From Shewanella japonica (lineage in GTDB: Bacteria > Pseudomonadota > Gammaproteobacteria > Enterobacterales > Shewanellaceae): a DNA stretch of 64,000 nucleotides. A program made the position numbers and the translations under genes. The stretch spans positions 4,582,501 to 4,646,500 of the forward strand of contig NZ_CP020472.1 in the NCBI RefSeq assembly GCF_002075795.1, in the 5' to 3' direction. The notes beneath the pieces were generated by a model. The model was given only the letters and a program-made list of their open reading frames with translations. It did no database searches and had not been told where the DNA came from. This document shows positions 19,038 through 25,717 of the stretch, piece by piece; the stretch's first letter is position 1; each line of letters starts with the position of its first letter.

Positions 19038-21497
19038 ATGAAAGCACTTTCACTGGTTTGTGCCAGTATCGCTTTGGCGTTTTCAGGATTCAGCCACAGC
19101 GCAGAAATCGACCATAGTCATATTCAACAATTTGGCCCTGTCGCCATTCCCACTTCACAATCTTTATCGGCTGGCAGTCACAGTGATGCTCTAAGAGCCA
19201 ACCTTGCATCAAGCTTGTCAGCTAATAGTGATATCGATATTTTTGGTAAAAGCTACCAATGGCAAGCTGTTGATACTAAAACAGCAGCCGGTTGGGTTGA
19301 CTATAAAGTCCAGCTTAGTGCAGAGCGATTTACCCAAGGTACATTAACGGTTTCAGGCCTTAATGAGCCGCAGATATACCTTAACGGTGTGCTATTTGAA
19401 GCATCTGCTAAAGCTGAAATTGCACTGCAAAGTGGCGATTACCAATTCATGATTTTAGCCGATGGCAGTGATGATGAATCGGAGTTCAGTATTGACTGGC
19501 AAGGTAAGTCAGATATTGATAATCCGAGTTTTACAGCAACTAAAACCCATCGCGTGTCTCCTGAGCAGTTGTTTGACTCTGAAGTCGTCACGAGTCTGAA
19601 CCTATCGCCAAATGGCAAATATTTACTCCAAAGCAAAAGCCATTATCCGGCCAATAATGACAATAAGCCTGTCAGTGTCACCGAGTTAATCAGTACCTCA
19701 AGTAAAGATGTGCTTTATCGTTGGCAGCACAGTGCTCCAGCAAGCGCCGCTTGGACAAATAACAGCAAACAATTGGCTTTTGTTGCCGACAATCAAATAC
19801 AACTGCTCACTGTAGATGGCATTAACCTTAATATCCTCGCTAATGACATGGAAAACGTCTCGGGCCTTCAATGGTACGGAGATAACTTACTATTTAGCTG
19901 GGAAAAGCCCTATAAAGCAGACGAAAAAGCAACCAATAAACGCTTCCAAGCCCTGCAAGATAGATGGAGTTACTGGCGAAACAACAGCCAAATTTATCAA
20001 TTAGATGTTAAATCAGGCTTCATTCGCCAGTTAACCAATGACAAACTCAGCAGCTACTTGCTCGACAGTCATGCCGACAAAGAAACACTACTGCTGACTC
20101 GTTCACCTGTTGATTATAAAGAACCTGCTCATAGCTTAACTCAACTGGTTGAGTTCAATGTAAAAGACCTATCTGAAAAGCTCATTGGTGAATACCGTAC
20201 CTTCAATTCAGCCACTTATACTGATGATGGAATGTACATCATGGCCGGGCCTGATTTTATGAACGGTCTAGGTGTTCAAGACACTAGCGTGGTTGTCAAT
20301 AACTATGATGGCCAGCTTTACTGGCGTAGTAACGAAGGTAAAGTCACCGCTCTCAGCAAAGACTTTGATCCTGCTATTGGCGGCGCAGCAAAACTGAGTA
20401 ATGACGACTTAGTATTGCGCGTTGGCGAAGGCGACCGTGGCCAATTATATTTGTTCGATATTAGCAAAAAGCGCTTTAATAAAATTAATGCAGGCATGGA
20501 TATGGTTAATCGCTTCAGCGTAGCCAGCGACTTATCAAAACCTGTTATTGCTTACGCTGGCACCTCTGCCACCGTGCCACAAAAAGCTTACTTGATGAAG
20601 TCGGGTAAAAAGTCACTGCTATTTGATAGCCAAGCAGCCAGTTATGCTGATACGCGCTTAGGTGATATTCAAGACTTTGATTTTACCAACAAACATGGCC
20701 ACAACATTGATGGCCGTGTCTATCTGCCTGTTGATTTTGACGCCAATAAACAATACCCAGCACTTGTTTATTACTATGGCGGTACATCGCCAGTAACCCG
20801 TAACTTTACTGGTCGTTGGCCATTTAACCTATGGGCTGCGAAAGGTTATGTCGTGTATGTACTACAACCCAATGGTGCAACAGGTTATGGTCAAGCGTTT
20901 AGTGGTCGTCACGTTAACGCTTGGGGCGACTACAGCGCTGATGATATTATCGAAGGTACACAAGCCTTCTTGAAGGCACATAACTTTGTCGACCCTAAAC
21001 GTGTTGGTAACATGGGCGCCTCTTACGGCGGCTTTATGACCATGTATTTAGCCACTAAAACCGATATTTTTGCCGCTTCAATGGCACATGCTGGGATCAG
21101 TAATTTATCAGCTTACTGGGGTCATGGTTGGTGGGGTTACGGCTACTCAGGAATTGCGAGTAAAGGCAGTTTCCCATGGAATAACCGTGATTTGTATGTT
21201 GAACACAGCCCGCTTTATAACGCCGACAAGATTAACACCCCAATGTTATTGCTGCACGGTAATGCTGATACCAATGTACCTGTAGGTGAAAGCCACTACA
21301 TGTACACCGCATTAAAGATGCTAGATAAACCAGTTGAACTCATTGAGTTTAACGGCCAAGACCATCATATAAATGGTCGCCAAGCTCGCTTTGATTGGTG
21401 GGATGCAACCTTGGCATGGTTCGACTTACATTTGAAAGACGAGCCACAATGGTGGAACACGCTTTATCCTGAAACTAAAGCAGCTGAGTCTGAGTAA
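19038..21497 (+). CDS. Secreted S9 family prolyl-oligopeptidase-type peptidase
   Basis: The 819-residue exported peptidase has a signal peptide (1-21, FSGFSHSA), a beta-propeller region from about 170 to 540, and a C-terminal alpha/beta-hydrolase domain from about 560. The triad is Ser662 in GASYGGFM, Asp744 in GNADTNVP and His776 in GQDHHI. The hydrolase part also has YYYGGTSP and WGDYSADDI, typical of S9C/dipeptidyl-peptidase-like enzymes. An extra N-terminal region (about 25-160) reads like a beta-sandwich. It should cut short peptides in the periplasm or outside the cell, finishing the work of the subtilase. It lies 154 bases after the regulator, long enough for its own promoter, and is closed by a strong terminator. 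Confidence 0.92.
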   Translation: MKALSLVCASIALAFSGFSHSAEIDHSHIQQFGPVAIPTSQSLSAGSHSDALRANLASSLSANSDIDIFGKSYQWQAVDTKTAAGWVDYKVQLSAERFTQGTLTVSGLNEPQIYLNGVLFEASAKAEIALQSGDYQFMILADGSDDESEFSIDWQGKSDIDNPSFTATKTHRVSPEQLFDSEVVTSLNLSPNGKYLLQSKSHYPANNDNKPVSVTELISTSSKDVLYRWQHSAPASAAWTNNSKQLAFVADNQIQLLTVDGINLNILANDMENVSGLQWYGDNLLFSWEKPYKADEKATNKRFQALQDRWSYWRNNSQIYQLDVKSGFIRQLTNDKLSSYLLDSHADKETLLLTRSPVDYKEPAHSLTQLVEFNVKDLSEKLIGEYRTFNSATYTDDGMYIMAGPDFMNGLGVQDTSVVVNNYDGQLYWRSNEGKVTALSKDFDPAIGGAAKLSNDDLVLRVGEGDRGQLYLFDISKKRFNKINAGMDMVNRFSVASDLSKPVIAYAGTSATVPQKAYLMKSGKKSLLFDSQAASYADTRLGDIQDFDFTNKHGHNIDGRVYLPVDFDANKQYPALVYYYGGTSPVTRNFTGRWPFNLWAAKGYVVYVLQPNGATGYGQAFSGRHVNAWGDYSADDIIEGTQAFLKAHNFVDPKRVGNMGASYGGFMTMYLATKTDIFAASMAHAGISNLSAYWGHGWWGYGYSGIASKGSFPWNNRDLYVEHSPLYNADKINTPMLLLHGNADTNVPVGESHYMYTALKMLDKPVELIEFNGQDHHINGRQARFDWWDATLAWFDLHLKDEPQWWNTLYPETKAAESE

Positions 21498-21526
21498 GCT
21501 TTTATGACAGGACAAACCTAACCAAT

Positions 21527-21555
21527 AAAAAGCCCTGATGATTCAGGGCTTTTTA
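21527..21555. terminator. Bidirectional terminator between the S9 peptidase and the LysR gene
   Basis: The stem aaaaagccctga / tcagggcttttt has a four-base loop. A on one side and T on the other give a U-tract in both directions, serving two converging genes. Confidence 0.92.
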
Positions 21556-21573
21556 ATTATTCAGACACAAGGA

Positions 21574-22521
21574 TTACTGATATAGCTGTTTGTAGTTGGG
21601 GATATGTTCGAGCCAAAATGGCGGTGTACCGATATATTCTTGCACCGCCTTAATGAACTCACTGACTAATAAAGTCTGTTTTCGATGTGGGTATACCGCA
21701 TATATGCCTGTATCCATCGTTGATAAACCATAGTTAGTCAGTAATGGTACTAACTTAGATTGCGCGATAGGCTCTTCTAAATTAAACAAATCAATCAAGC
21801 TGTAACCGAGTCCAGACTTAACTGCATCGATTAACGTTCGCACATCACTGACTTTATAATTACCACGCATTTTATACATTTTATACAAATCGCCATGGGG
21901 AGTTTCAGTTAAGCACATCTGATCTAAATTCACATTACCATTGCCGTAGACCACTGCGGGCAGTTGAATCAGCTCTTCAGGTGTCATAGGCATACCATGT
22001 TCTTGAATAAAGCATTCTGACGCCACAATGGCAAAGTGAGTTTTAGCAATTTTCCGTGCAATTAAATTCGACTCGGTGAGTTTGCCAACTCGAAATGCCA
22101 CATCAAAATGGTCTGTAATAATGTCAGTGCGCTTATCATCTAAGTTTAGGGTGACTTTTACCTCAGGGTATTGCTTCATAAAACGGGTGATCACTGGCTG
22201 CAAATATAATTGGCCAAAATACACCCCAGACGTAATGCGAATAATCCCCTTAGGCTTTGACTGGTATGAATCTGCAATATTTTGAACTTGGGATAAGGTA
22301 TCAGTCAGCTGTAACGCTTGAGCTAAAATCTCTTCTCCAGCTGAGGTTAATGAAAACGAACGTGTTGAACGATTCAATAACTGCACACCAAGTTCCGTTT
22401 CTAATTTTTTAATCTGTTTAGACAGCAACGAATTGTCCATGTCATGCAAAGTTGCAGCCTTGGTAAACGAGCCTTGCTGAACGACATCAACAAATAGCGC
22501 CAATTGTTTGGTTAAAGACAT
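21574..22521 (-). CDS. LysR-family transcriptional regulator
   Basis: This 315-residue protein has the LysR N-terminal helix-turn-helix (LFVDVVQQGSFTKAATLHDM, then LLSKQIKKLETELGVQLLNRS) and a substrate-binding co-inducer domain from about 90 (GIIRITSGVYFGQLYLQPV). It belongs to the broad CrgA/AaeR-like subgroup. One oddity is DMDNSLLSKQIKKLE where most relatives read LSxSAVSRQIxxLE. The gene is divergent from the small Cys-rich gene at 22719, and the space between them (197 bp) holds a Fur-box-like sequence. LysR proteins usually regulate a divergent neighbour, so the Cys-rich gene is a candidate target; this is inference. Confidence 0.9.
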   Translation of the reverse strand: MSLTKQLALFVDVVQQGSFTKAATLHDMDNSLLSKQIKKLETELGVQLLNRSTRSFSLTSAGEEILAQALQLTDTLSQVQNIADSYQSKPKGIIRITSGVYFGQLYLQPVITRFMKQYPEVKVTLNLDDKRTDIITDHFDVAFRVGKLTESNLIARKIAKTHFAIVASECFIQEHGMPMTPEELIQLPAVVYGNGNVNLDQMCLTETPHGDLYKMYKMRGNYKVSDVRTLIDAVKSGLGYSLIDLFNLEEPIAQSKLVPLLTNYGLSTMDTGIYAVYPHRKQTLLVSEFIKAVQEYIGTPPFWLEHIPNYKQLYQ

Positions 22522-22644
22522 GAAATTACCGTTAATTTAATTCGATGTGTGACTAATAATGACCTAATTAGTCCAACTTAGGGAGTCAATTTATAAATTG
22601 TTCTGGGATGAATAACCTTAGCAAGTATAAAAAAACCACAACCA

Positions 22645-22663
22645 AATGAGAATAATATTTATT
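22645..22663. promoter_or_regulatory. Putative Fur box upstream of the Cys-rich gene
   Basis: The 19 bases aatgagaataatatttatt agree at 14 positions with the classical Fur consensus aatgataatcattatcatt. They lie 55 bases upstream of the chosen GTG start. This is weaker than the other two sites in the window but is in a suitable place. Confidence 0.5.
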
Positions 22664-22718
22664 TACGTTGTAAATTTTGCTATTTTATCATCAAGTCCAT
22701 GACGTAGTAGGCATTACA

Positions 22719-23141
22719 GTGAGTTCAAAAAGCGCGCTAAAAAAGCTAAAGAAGAAGTCAAAAAAATTGACCAATAAGTCATTAAAGCAATTGAATGCGT
22801 TAACGGCAAACACCAGTAAAGTCACCTTGCTTAATCCACAACTAAAGCAAGAGCTTAACCAGTTGTCAGGACAAGTTGTTGGTAATGTTGTATCGGAACT
22901 TATTCAGCCACTCAATCCAGTTTTATCATGGTTTAATGACAGTGGTCAGCCATCTCATATTGCGCCTGTTAGCCGCGTAAAAATGCCTATCTCTACAGCA
23001 AAACCTGCAGCGACAAACGCCGTCCAAATTCAGCCACGTTCGATTGCGCAACTGCCGCTAAAAACGCCACCTTGTAAACGCTGTCCTGCACTCGCTGGGG
23101 GGAATTGTAAATGTGCGATGAAAAAATTTAATCTGAATTAA
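22719..23141 (+). CDS. Small lysine-rich protein with C-terminal Cys motif, next to the ferrosome cluster
   Basis: The product is 140 residues from a GTG start (tagg seven bases upstream); the longer in-frame ATG at 22677 has no comparable site. The N-terminus is very basic (LKKLKKKSKKLTNKSLKQL), the middle is Pro/Ser/Gln-rich, and the end carries four cysteines as CKRCPALAGGNCKC (C-x2-C-x7-C-x-C). That pattern could bind a metal ion or cluster. There is no signal peptide and no membrane helix. I do not recognise the family. Its stop lies six bases from the stop of the convergent HMA-like gene, and a Fur-box-like site lies upstream, so it is probably part of the iron response. Function unknown. 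Confidence 0.65.
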   Translation: MSSKSALKKLKKKSKKLTNKSLKQLNALTANTSKVTLLNPQLKQELNQLSGQVVGNVVSELIQPLNPVLSWFNDSGQPSHIAPVSRVKMPISTAKPAATNAVQIQPRSIAQLPLKTPPCKRCPALAGGNCKCAMKKFNLN

Positions 23142-23147
23142 TAACCA

Positions 23148-23507
23148 TTAAACGCTTAGAATAACGCGGCTGATTGATGGCCCAACGAGGCGAGATAATG
23201 CAATACCTGCCATTCCTTTTACTAGCGTTTTAGTACCCGCAATAACAGCACTCTCAACGAATGATGACTTACCGCTTTCAACTAACCAATCATGACTTTC
23301 TAGAATTTCTAACAAGCTTTCACAATCAAGCTCATTATCATCAAAGGTAATTGCGACTGAACCTGCATGGCATTGGTGTTTAATATGTTTGATAGCATCA
23401 ATTTCATTTAGCTGCTCAATAAGCTCAACAACTTGATCTTTATTGTGGCGAATATATTCAGATCTCACTCTTAATCTTTGCTTTGTTTTATGAACATAAA
23501 CACTCAT
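23148..23507 (-). CDS. Small HMA-like protein with hydrophobic tail, ferrosome-cluster associated
   Basis: This 119-residue protein has an HMA-type alpha/beta sandwich at about 5-75 (RLRVRSEYIRHN, AIKHIKHQCHAGSVAITFDD, LLEILESHDWLV). It lacks the C-x-x-C of copper-type domains. The C-terminal 40 residues are hydrophobic and Gly/Ala-rich (AGTKTLVKGMAGIALSRLVG), suggesting membrane attachment. The basic R-x-R start of the domain recalls the HxPGRxR start of the two other HMA domains in this cluster. The gene is divergent from the five-gene operon beginning at 23865. The strongest Fur box in the window lies 15-33 bases before its ATG, so iron control is likely. I infer a ferrosome role from position and domain. 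Confidence 0.75.
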   Translation of the reverse strand: MSVYVHKTKQRLRVRSEYIRHNKDQVVELIEQLNEIDAIKHIKHQCHAGSVAITFDDNELDCESLLEILESHDWLVESGKSSFVESAVIAGTKTLVKGMAGIALSRLVGPSISRVILSV

Positions 23508-23521
23508 CGAACACCTCTATA

Positions 23522-23540
23522 ATTGATAATCATTATCATT
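23522..23540. promoter_or_regulatory. Fur box upstream of the ferrosome cluster
   Basis: The sequence attgataatcattatcatt matches the classical 19-bp Fur consensus at 18 positions. It lies just upstream of the minus-strand HMA-like gene (start 23507) and about 325 bases upstream of the plus-strand operon. Repression by Fe(II)-Fur is the expected effect; whether it controls one or both directions cannot be read. Confidence 0.88.
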
Positions 23541-23852
23541 ACACCAATATTATCACTGACAGCAATTGTACGTAAAGCACTCGATCACATTTTTGACCTT
23601 CAAACATTATTTCTTTATCCCTGTTCTGCTCACTTCAATAACATATCCCCTTCCCGCACAATCTTTACAAAACTTACAAAACCAAGTTTGTTTCAGCATA
23701 AATTGATTAAAGCATTCAATATCATCAACTTAATACCACTCCCTACAGCACTTTTTCGCTCAACTTCAAATTTAAACGGATGATTAACGATCCCTGCCAT
23801 AAAAATTCACTCAAACGTGATCTTAAACAAATAACTCAAGATTTTCGGTTCG

Positions 23853-23858
23853 TATAAT
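23853..23858 (+). promoter_or_regulatory. Probable -10 element of the ferrosome operon
   Basis: A perfect TATAAT lies six bases before the ATG at 23865. Transcription would start close to position 23865, implying a leaderless mRNA or a downstream start codon (ATG at 23895 or 23910). No good -35 hexamer is seen at 15-19 bases spacing, so the element could be chance. Confidence 0.4.
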
Positions 23859-23864
23859 GCTCGA

Positions 23865-24197
23865 ATGGACAAATATCTAAACAAAGTTATCAAAATGAGA
23901 CGCTGGGTCATGATAGCTCATCATATTCCCGGCCGAATTCGTCTCAAATACAAGCTTGGGATCATGTCACACCTGATGCAGTTTAATTTGCAAAATGTTG
24001 ACGATGTGATTGCTCAAGTGCCCGCTTTTGTCAGTTATAAGATCAATAAATCGACTGGTAGCATCGTCATTGAATACAACGCCAATCTCGTCAAACCTGA
24101 GCTGGTTGATGATCTTTTCGCAGGAACAGATGAGCAGGCAGAACACGCTTATTTCGCCCTTGCTCAGTACTTAAATGCCGAAGGAATTAGAACATGA
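23865..24197 (+). CDS. Small HMA-domain ferrosome protein
   Basis: This is the first gene of the five-gene operon: 110 residues with one HMA-like domain. Its core starts HHIPGRIRLKYK, followed by FVSYKINKSTGSIVIEYN and a C-terminal helix. The copper-type C-x-x-C is absent. The same HHIPGRIR segment opens the N-terminal domain of the P-type ATPase at 25717, so the two domains probably have a common origin or a shared partner. Its stop overlaps the next start by ATGA, implying translational coupling. The first ATG lies six bases after a TATAAT, so ATG 23895 or 23910 may be the true start. Small HMA proteins accompany FezB in published ferrosome operons; which fez letter applies I cannot say. 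Confidence 0.8.
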   Translation: MDKYLNKVIKMRRWVMIAHHIPGRIRLKYKLGIMSHLMQFNLQNVDDVIAQVPAFVSYKINKSTGSIVIEYNANLVKPELVDDLFAGTDEQAEHAYFALAQYLNAEGIRT

Positions 24198-25108
24198 GCC
24201 ATAAATACACATCCGAGGGTTATGCCCCACAGTATGCTCAACAAGGCGACAATCAAAGCGTCCCTCAACAAGAGCAAAATCCGCAAGCTCAGCCACAGCA
24301 GGCTCAAGTACCACCAGAAATGAATCCTTACCAATCACATATGCCTCCAGGTTATGATTACGGTATGCCGCCTAATTCAGGCTACCCTCACATGCAACAC
24401 CCTCATGCTCATATGCAACACCCTCATGCTCATATGCATCCGGGCATGCATCAAGGCATGCATCAAGGCATGCAGCATAACCATCCGCATATGCACCCAG
24501 GATTTAATGGCCCACACGGGCATCCACACTATCACTCACCCTATGCGCAACATCATCCAATGTGGTCACAACCGCACATGATGCACCCCGCATATTATCC
24601 TCACCCTAACATGCCACCTCAGTCAGAACCTGACGCAAATGCAGAGCAAAGCGATCCATTTATGGAACAGGCGCAAGCCATGCTCGAACAAGCATTAGGT
24701 GAAGACGCAGGCATGTTTAAAGACATATTAGGAAGCTTAGGTATGAACGATAAAGAATTTTGGAAAGGCGCAATGATTGGCGCTGCAGCCGCATTATTAC
24801 TTAGCAATGATAAAGTCCGTGGCAAGTTAATGGACGTAGTATCTGGCGCAGGTGACATGCTCAAAACGGGTGGCGGTAAAGTAAAAGAAACCGCAAGCCA
24901 AACAGCGAGTAGCGTTAAAGAAAACGTGACTAACAGCAGTGAAATCTTTAAAGACACCTACAGTGCGGGTAAAGAAGGTTTTCAAGCATCGGTAGAGCGT
25001 CATTATCAAGCACCAGCTGAAGAAGCGACTGCTGAAACAGAGCCTGCTCTAACTGAAGAAGCACCAGTGCTAGCAACGCAATCATCAGATGAAATGAAAC
25101 CAGCATGA
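24194..25108 (+). CDS. His/Met/Pro-rich ferrosome-cluster membrane protein with YtxH-like segment
   Basis: The product has 304 residues. Residues about 1-150 are Gln/Pro-, then His/Met-rich, low-complexity sequence (HPHAHM, HPGMHQGMHQGM, HPHYHSPY) encoded by short tandem DNA repeats. That region is likely to be unstructured and able to bind metal. An acidic helix (about 152-175) leads to one Gly/Ala-rich hydrophobic segment (WKGAMIGAAAALLL) and a YtxH-like amphipathic tail (VSGAGDMLKTGGGKVKETA), ending in an acidic Glu/Ala/Thr stretch. It overlaps the genes on both sides by ATGA. Its place between the HMA protein and the ATPase suggests a membrane-bound iron-handling or organelle-forming component (inference). 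The exact family is not known to me. Confidence 0.78.
   Translation: MSHKYTSEGYAPQYAQQGDNQSVPQQEQNPQAQPQQAQVPPEMNPYQSHMPPGYDYGMPPNSGYPHMQHPHAHMQHPHAHMHPGMHQGMHQGMQHNHPHMHPGFNGPHGHPHYHSPYAQHHPMWSQPHMMHPAYYPHPNMPPQSEPDANAEQSDPFMEQAQAMLEQALGEDAGMFKDILGSLGMNDKEFWKGAMIGAAAALLLSNDKVRGKLMDVVSGAGDMLKTGGGKVKETASQTASSVKENVTNSSEIFKDTYSAGKEGFQASVERHYQAPAEEATAETEPALTEEAPVLATQSSDEMKPA
24392..24466 (+). repeat. Tandem coding repeats in the His/Met-rich region
   Basis: A 21-bp unit (24392-24412 and 24413-24433) encodes QHPHAHM-type heptads. A 12-bp unit beginning ggcatgcatcaa (24443-24454, 24455-24466, with a third partial copy) encodes GMHQ. The near-identical copies indicate recent expansion by slippage and possible length variation between strains. 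Confidence 0.85.
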
Positions 25109-25410
25109 GTAATACATACAGCCAACTAAGCCCTGCCAGCCGTGCTTTGCTTGTCGGTGCCATGGTAGGCGGTGGCGCATCGGTCGCTACCCAGTGGAAA
25201 TCTTACAAACAAGGTGAGATAGAAGCAGAAATGATGGTGTCTAAGGCGACTAAATCAGCTATTCAAGCGGCGGCAATCAGTGGGCTCACCACTTATGCTG
25301 CTGGTAAAATGGCTGGCCGTCCAGTCTTGTCATTAATGACGATTTTGGCTGCAGGCGCAGCGGGACTTTACCTCGTCGATCAATTTTCAGGAAAAAATCA
25401 CCATGAATAA
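25105..25410 (+). CDS. Small Gly/Ala-rich membrane protein of the ferrosome cluster
   Basis: The 101-residue protein has about three hydrophobic segments: LLVGAMVGGGASVATQW (about 12-28), AIQAAAISGLTTYAAG (50-66) and LMTILAAGAAGLYLVDQF (74-92). A charged connecting helix (YKQGEIEAEMMVSKATK) joins the first two. The small-residue packing and the short charged loop recall magnetosome MamC/Mms13-like proteins, but this is a general resemblance only. It has no cysteine. Its start overlaps the previous stop by four bases and its stop overlaps the next start by eight, so all genes here are tightly coupled. It probably helps shape or stabilise the ferrosome membrane (inference). Confidence 0.78.
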   Translation: MSNTYSQLSPASRALLVGAMVGGGASVATQWKSYKQGEIEAEMMVSKATKSAIQAAAISGLTTYAAGKMAGRPVLSLMTILAAGAAGLYLVDQFSGKNHHE

Positions 25411-25717
25411 TTATCCTCCTTATGGCTATGGTTACGGTTATGGCCCAGCAGGTCAGGCTCAACAGGCACAGTCTGCTCCGACTGAAAACGCTGCACCATA
25501 TAAAGCACAAAACACCAAAACCCACTTTATGATGGGATTAGCCGCAGGCGCTGCCGTGGCGTATTTGATCAGCAATAAAAAGGTGCAACAAAGTGTGGCA
25601 TCAACCGGCGAAAAAGCCTGGTCTACAGTACGTGGTGAAGTAGAAGAGCTCAAAGAGCGCCTCGAAGACACACAAGCTGAGTTAGATTATTACCGTAATT
25701 TGCATAAAGGTGAATAA
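25403..25717 (+). CDS. Small YtxH-like membrane/coiled-coil protein of the ferrosome cluster
   Basis: This 104-residue product has a Tyr/Gly/Pro-rich start (NNYPPYGYGYGYGP), a Gln/Ala linker, one hydrophobic segment (HFMMGLAAGAAVAYLI, about 41-56) and a charged coiled coil at the end (about 70-100, EVEELKERLEDTQAELDYY). The helix followed by SNKKVQQSV echoes LLSNDKVRGKL in the protein encoded two genes upstream, suggesting a shared fold. Its stop TAA overlaps the ATG of the ATPase (TAATG). It is probably a single-pass membrane protein that binds a partner through its coiled coil. Confidence 0.78.
   Translation: MNNYPPYGYGYGYGPAGQAQQAQSAPTENAAPYKAQNTKTHFMMGLAAGAAVAYLISNKKVQQSVASTGEKAWSTVRGEVEELKERLEDTQAELDYYRNLHKGE

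Larger units (their letters stand above)
23508..23864. other. Divergent regulatory region of the ferrosome cluster
   Basis: This 357-bp gap holds the Fur box at its left end and a perfect -10 hexamer (tataat, 23853-23858) at its right end. The -10 sits only six bases before the first ATG of the plus-strand operon. No convincing -35 is found upstream of it. An 86-codon frame at 23523-23783 begins inside the Fur box, has no ribosome-binding site and is probably not a gene. Confidence 0.55.

Noticed and set aside
23523..23783. 86-codon plus-strand frame starting inside the Fur box
   Set aside because: Its first codons are the Fur box itself, there is no ribosome-binding site and the sequence shows no domain; likely chance.
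24392..24466. Regulatory or CRISPR-like repeat array
   Set aside because: Repeats are in frame inside a coding region and encode His/Met-rich motifs.
25105..25717. Magnetosome genes
   Set aside because: Small Gly/Ala-rich membrane proteins resemble MamC-type only generally; no mam genes are present and the ATPase points to ferrosomes.
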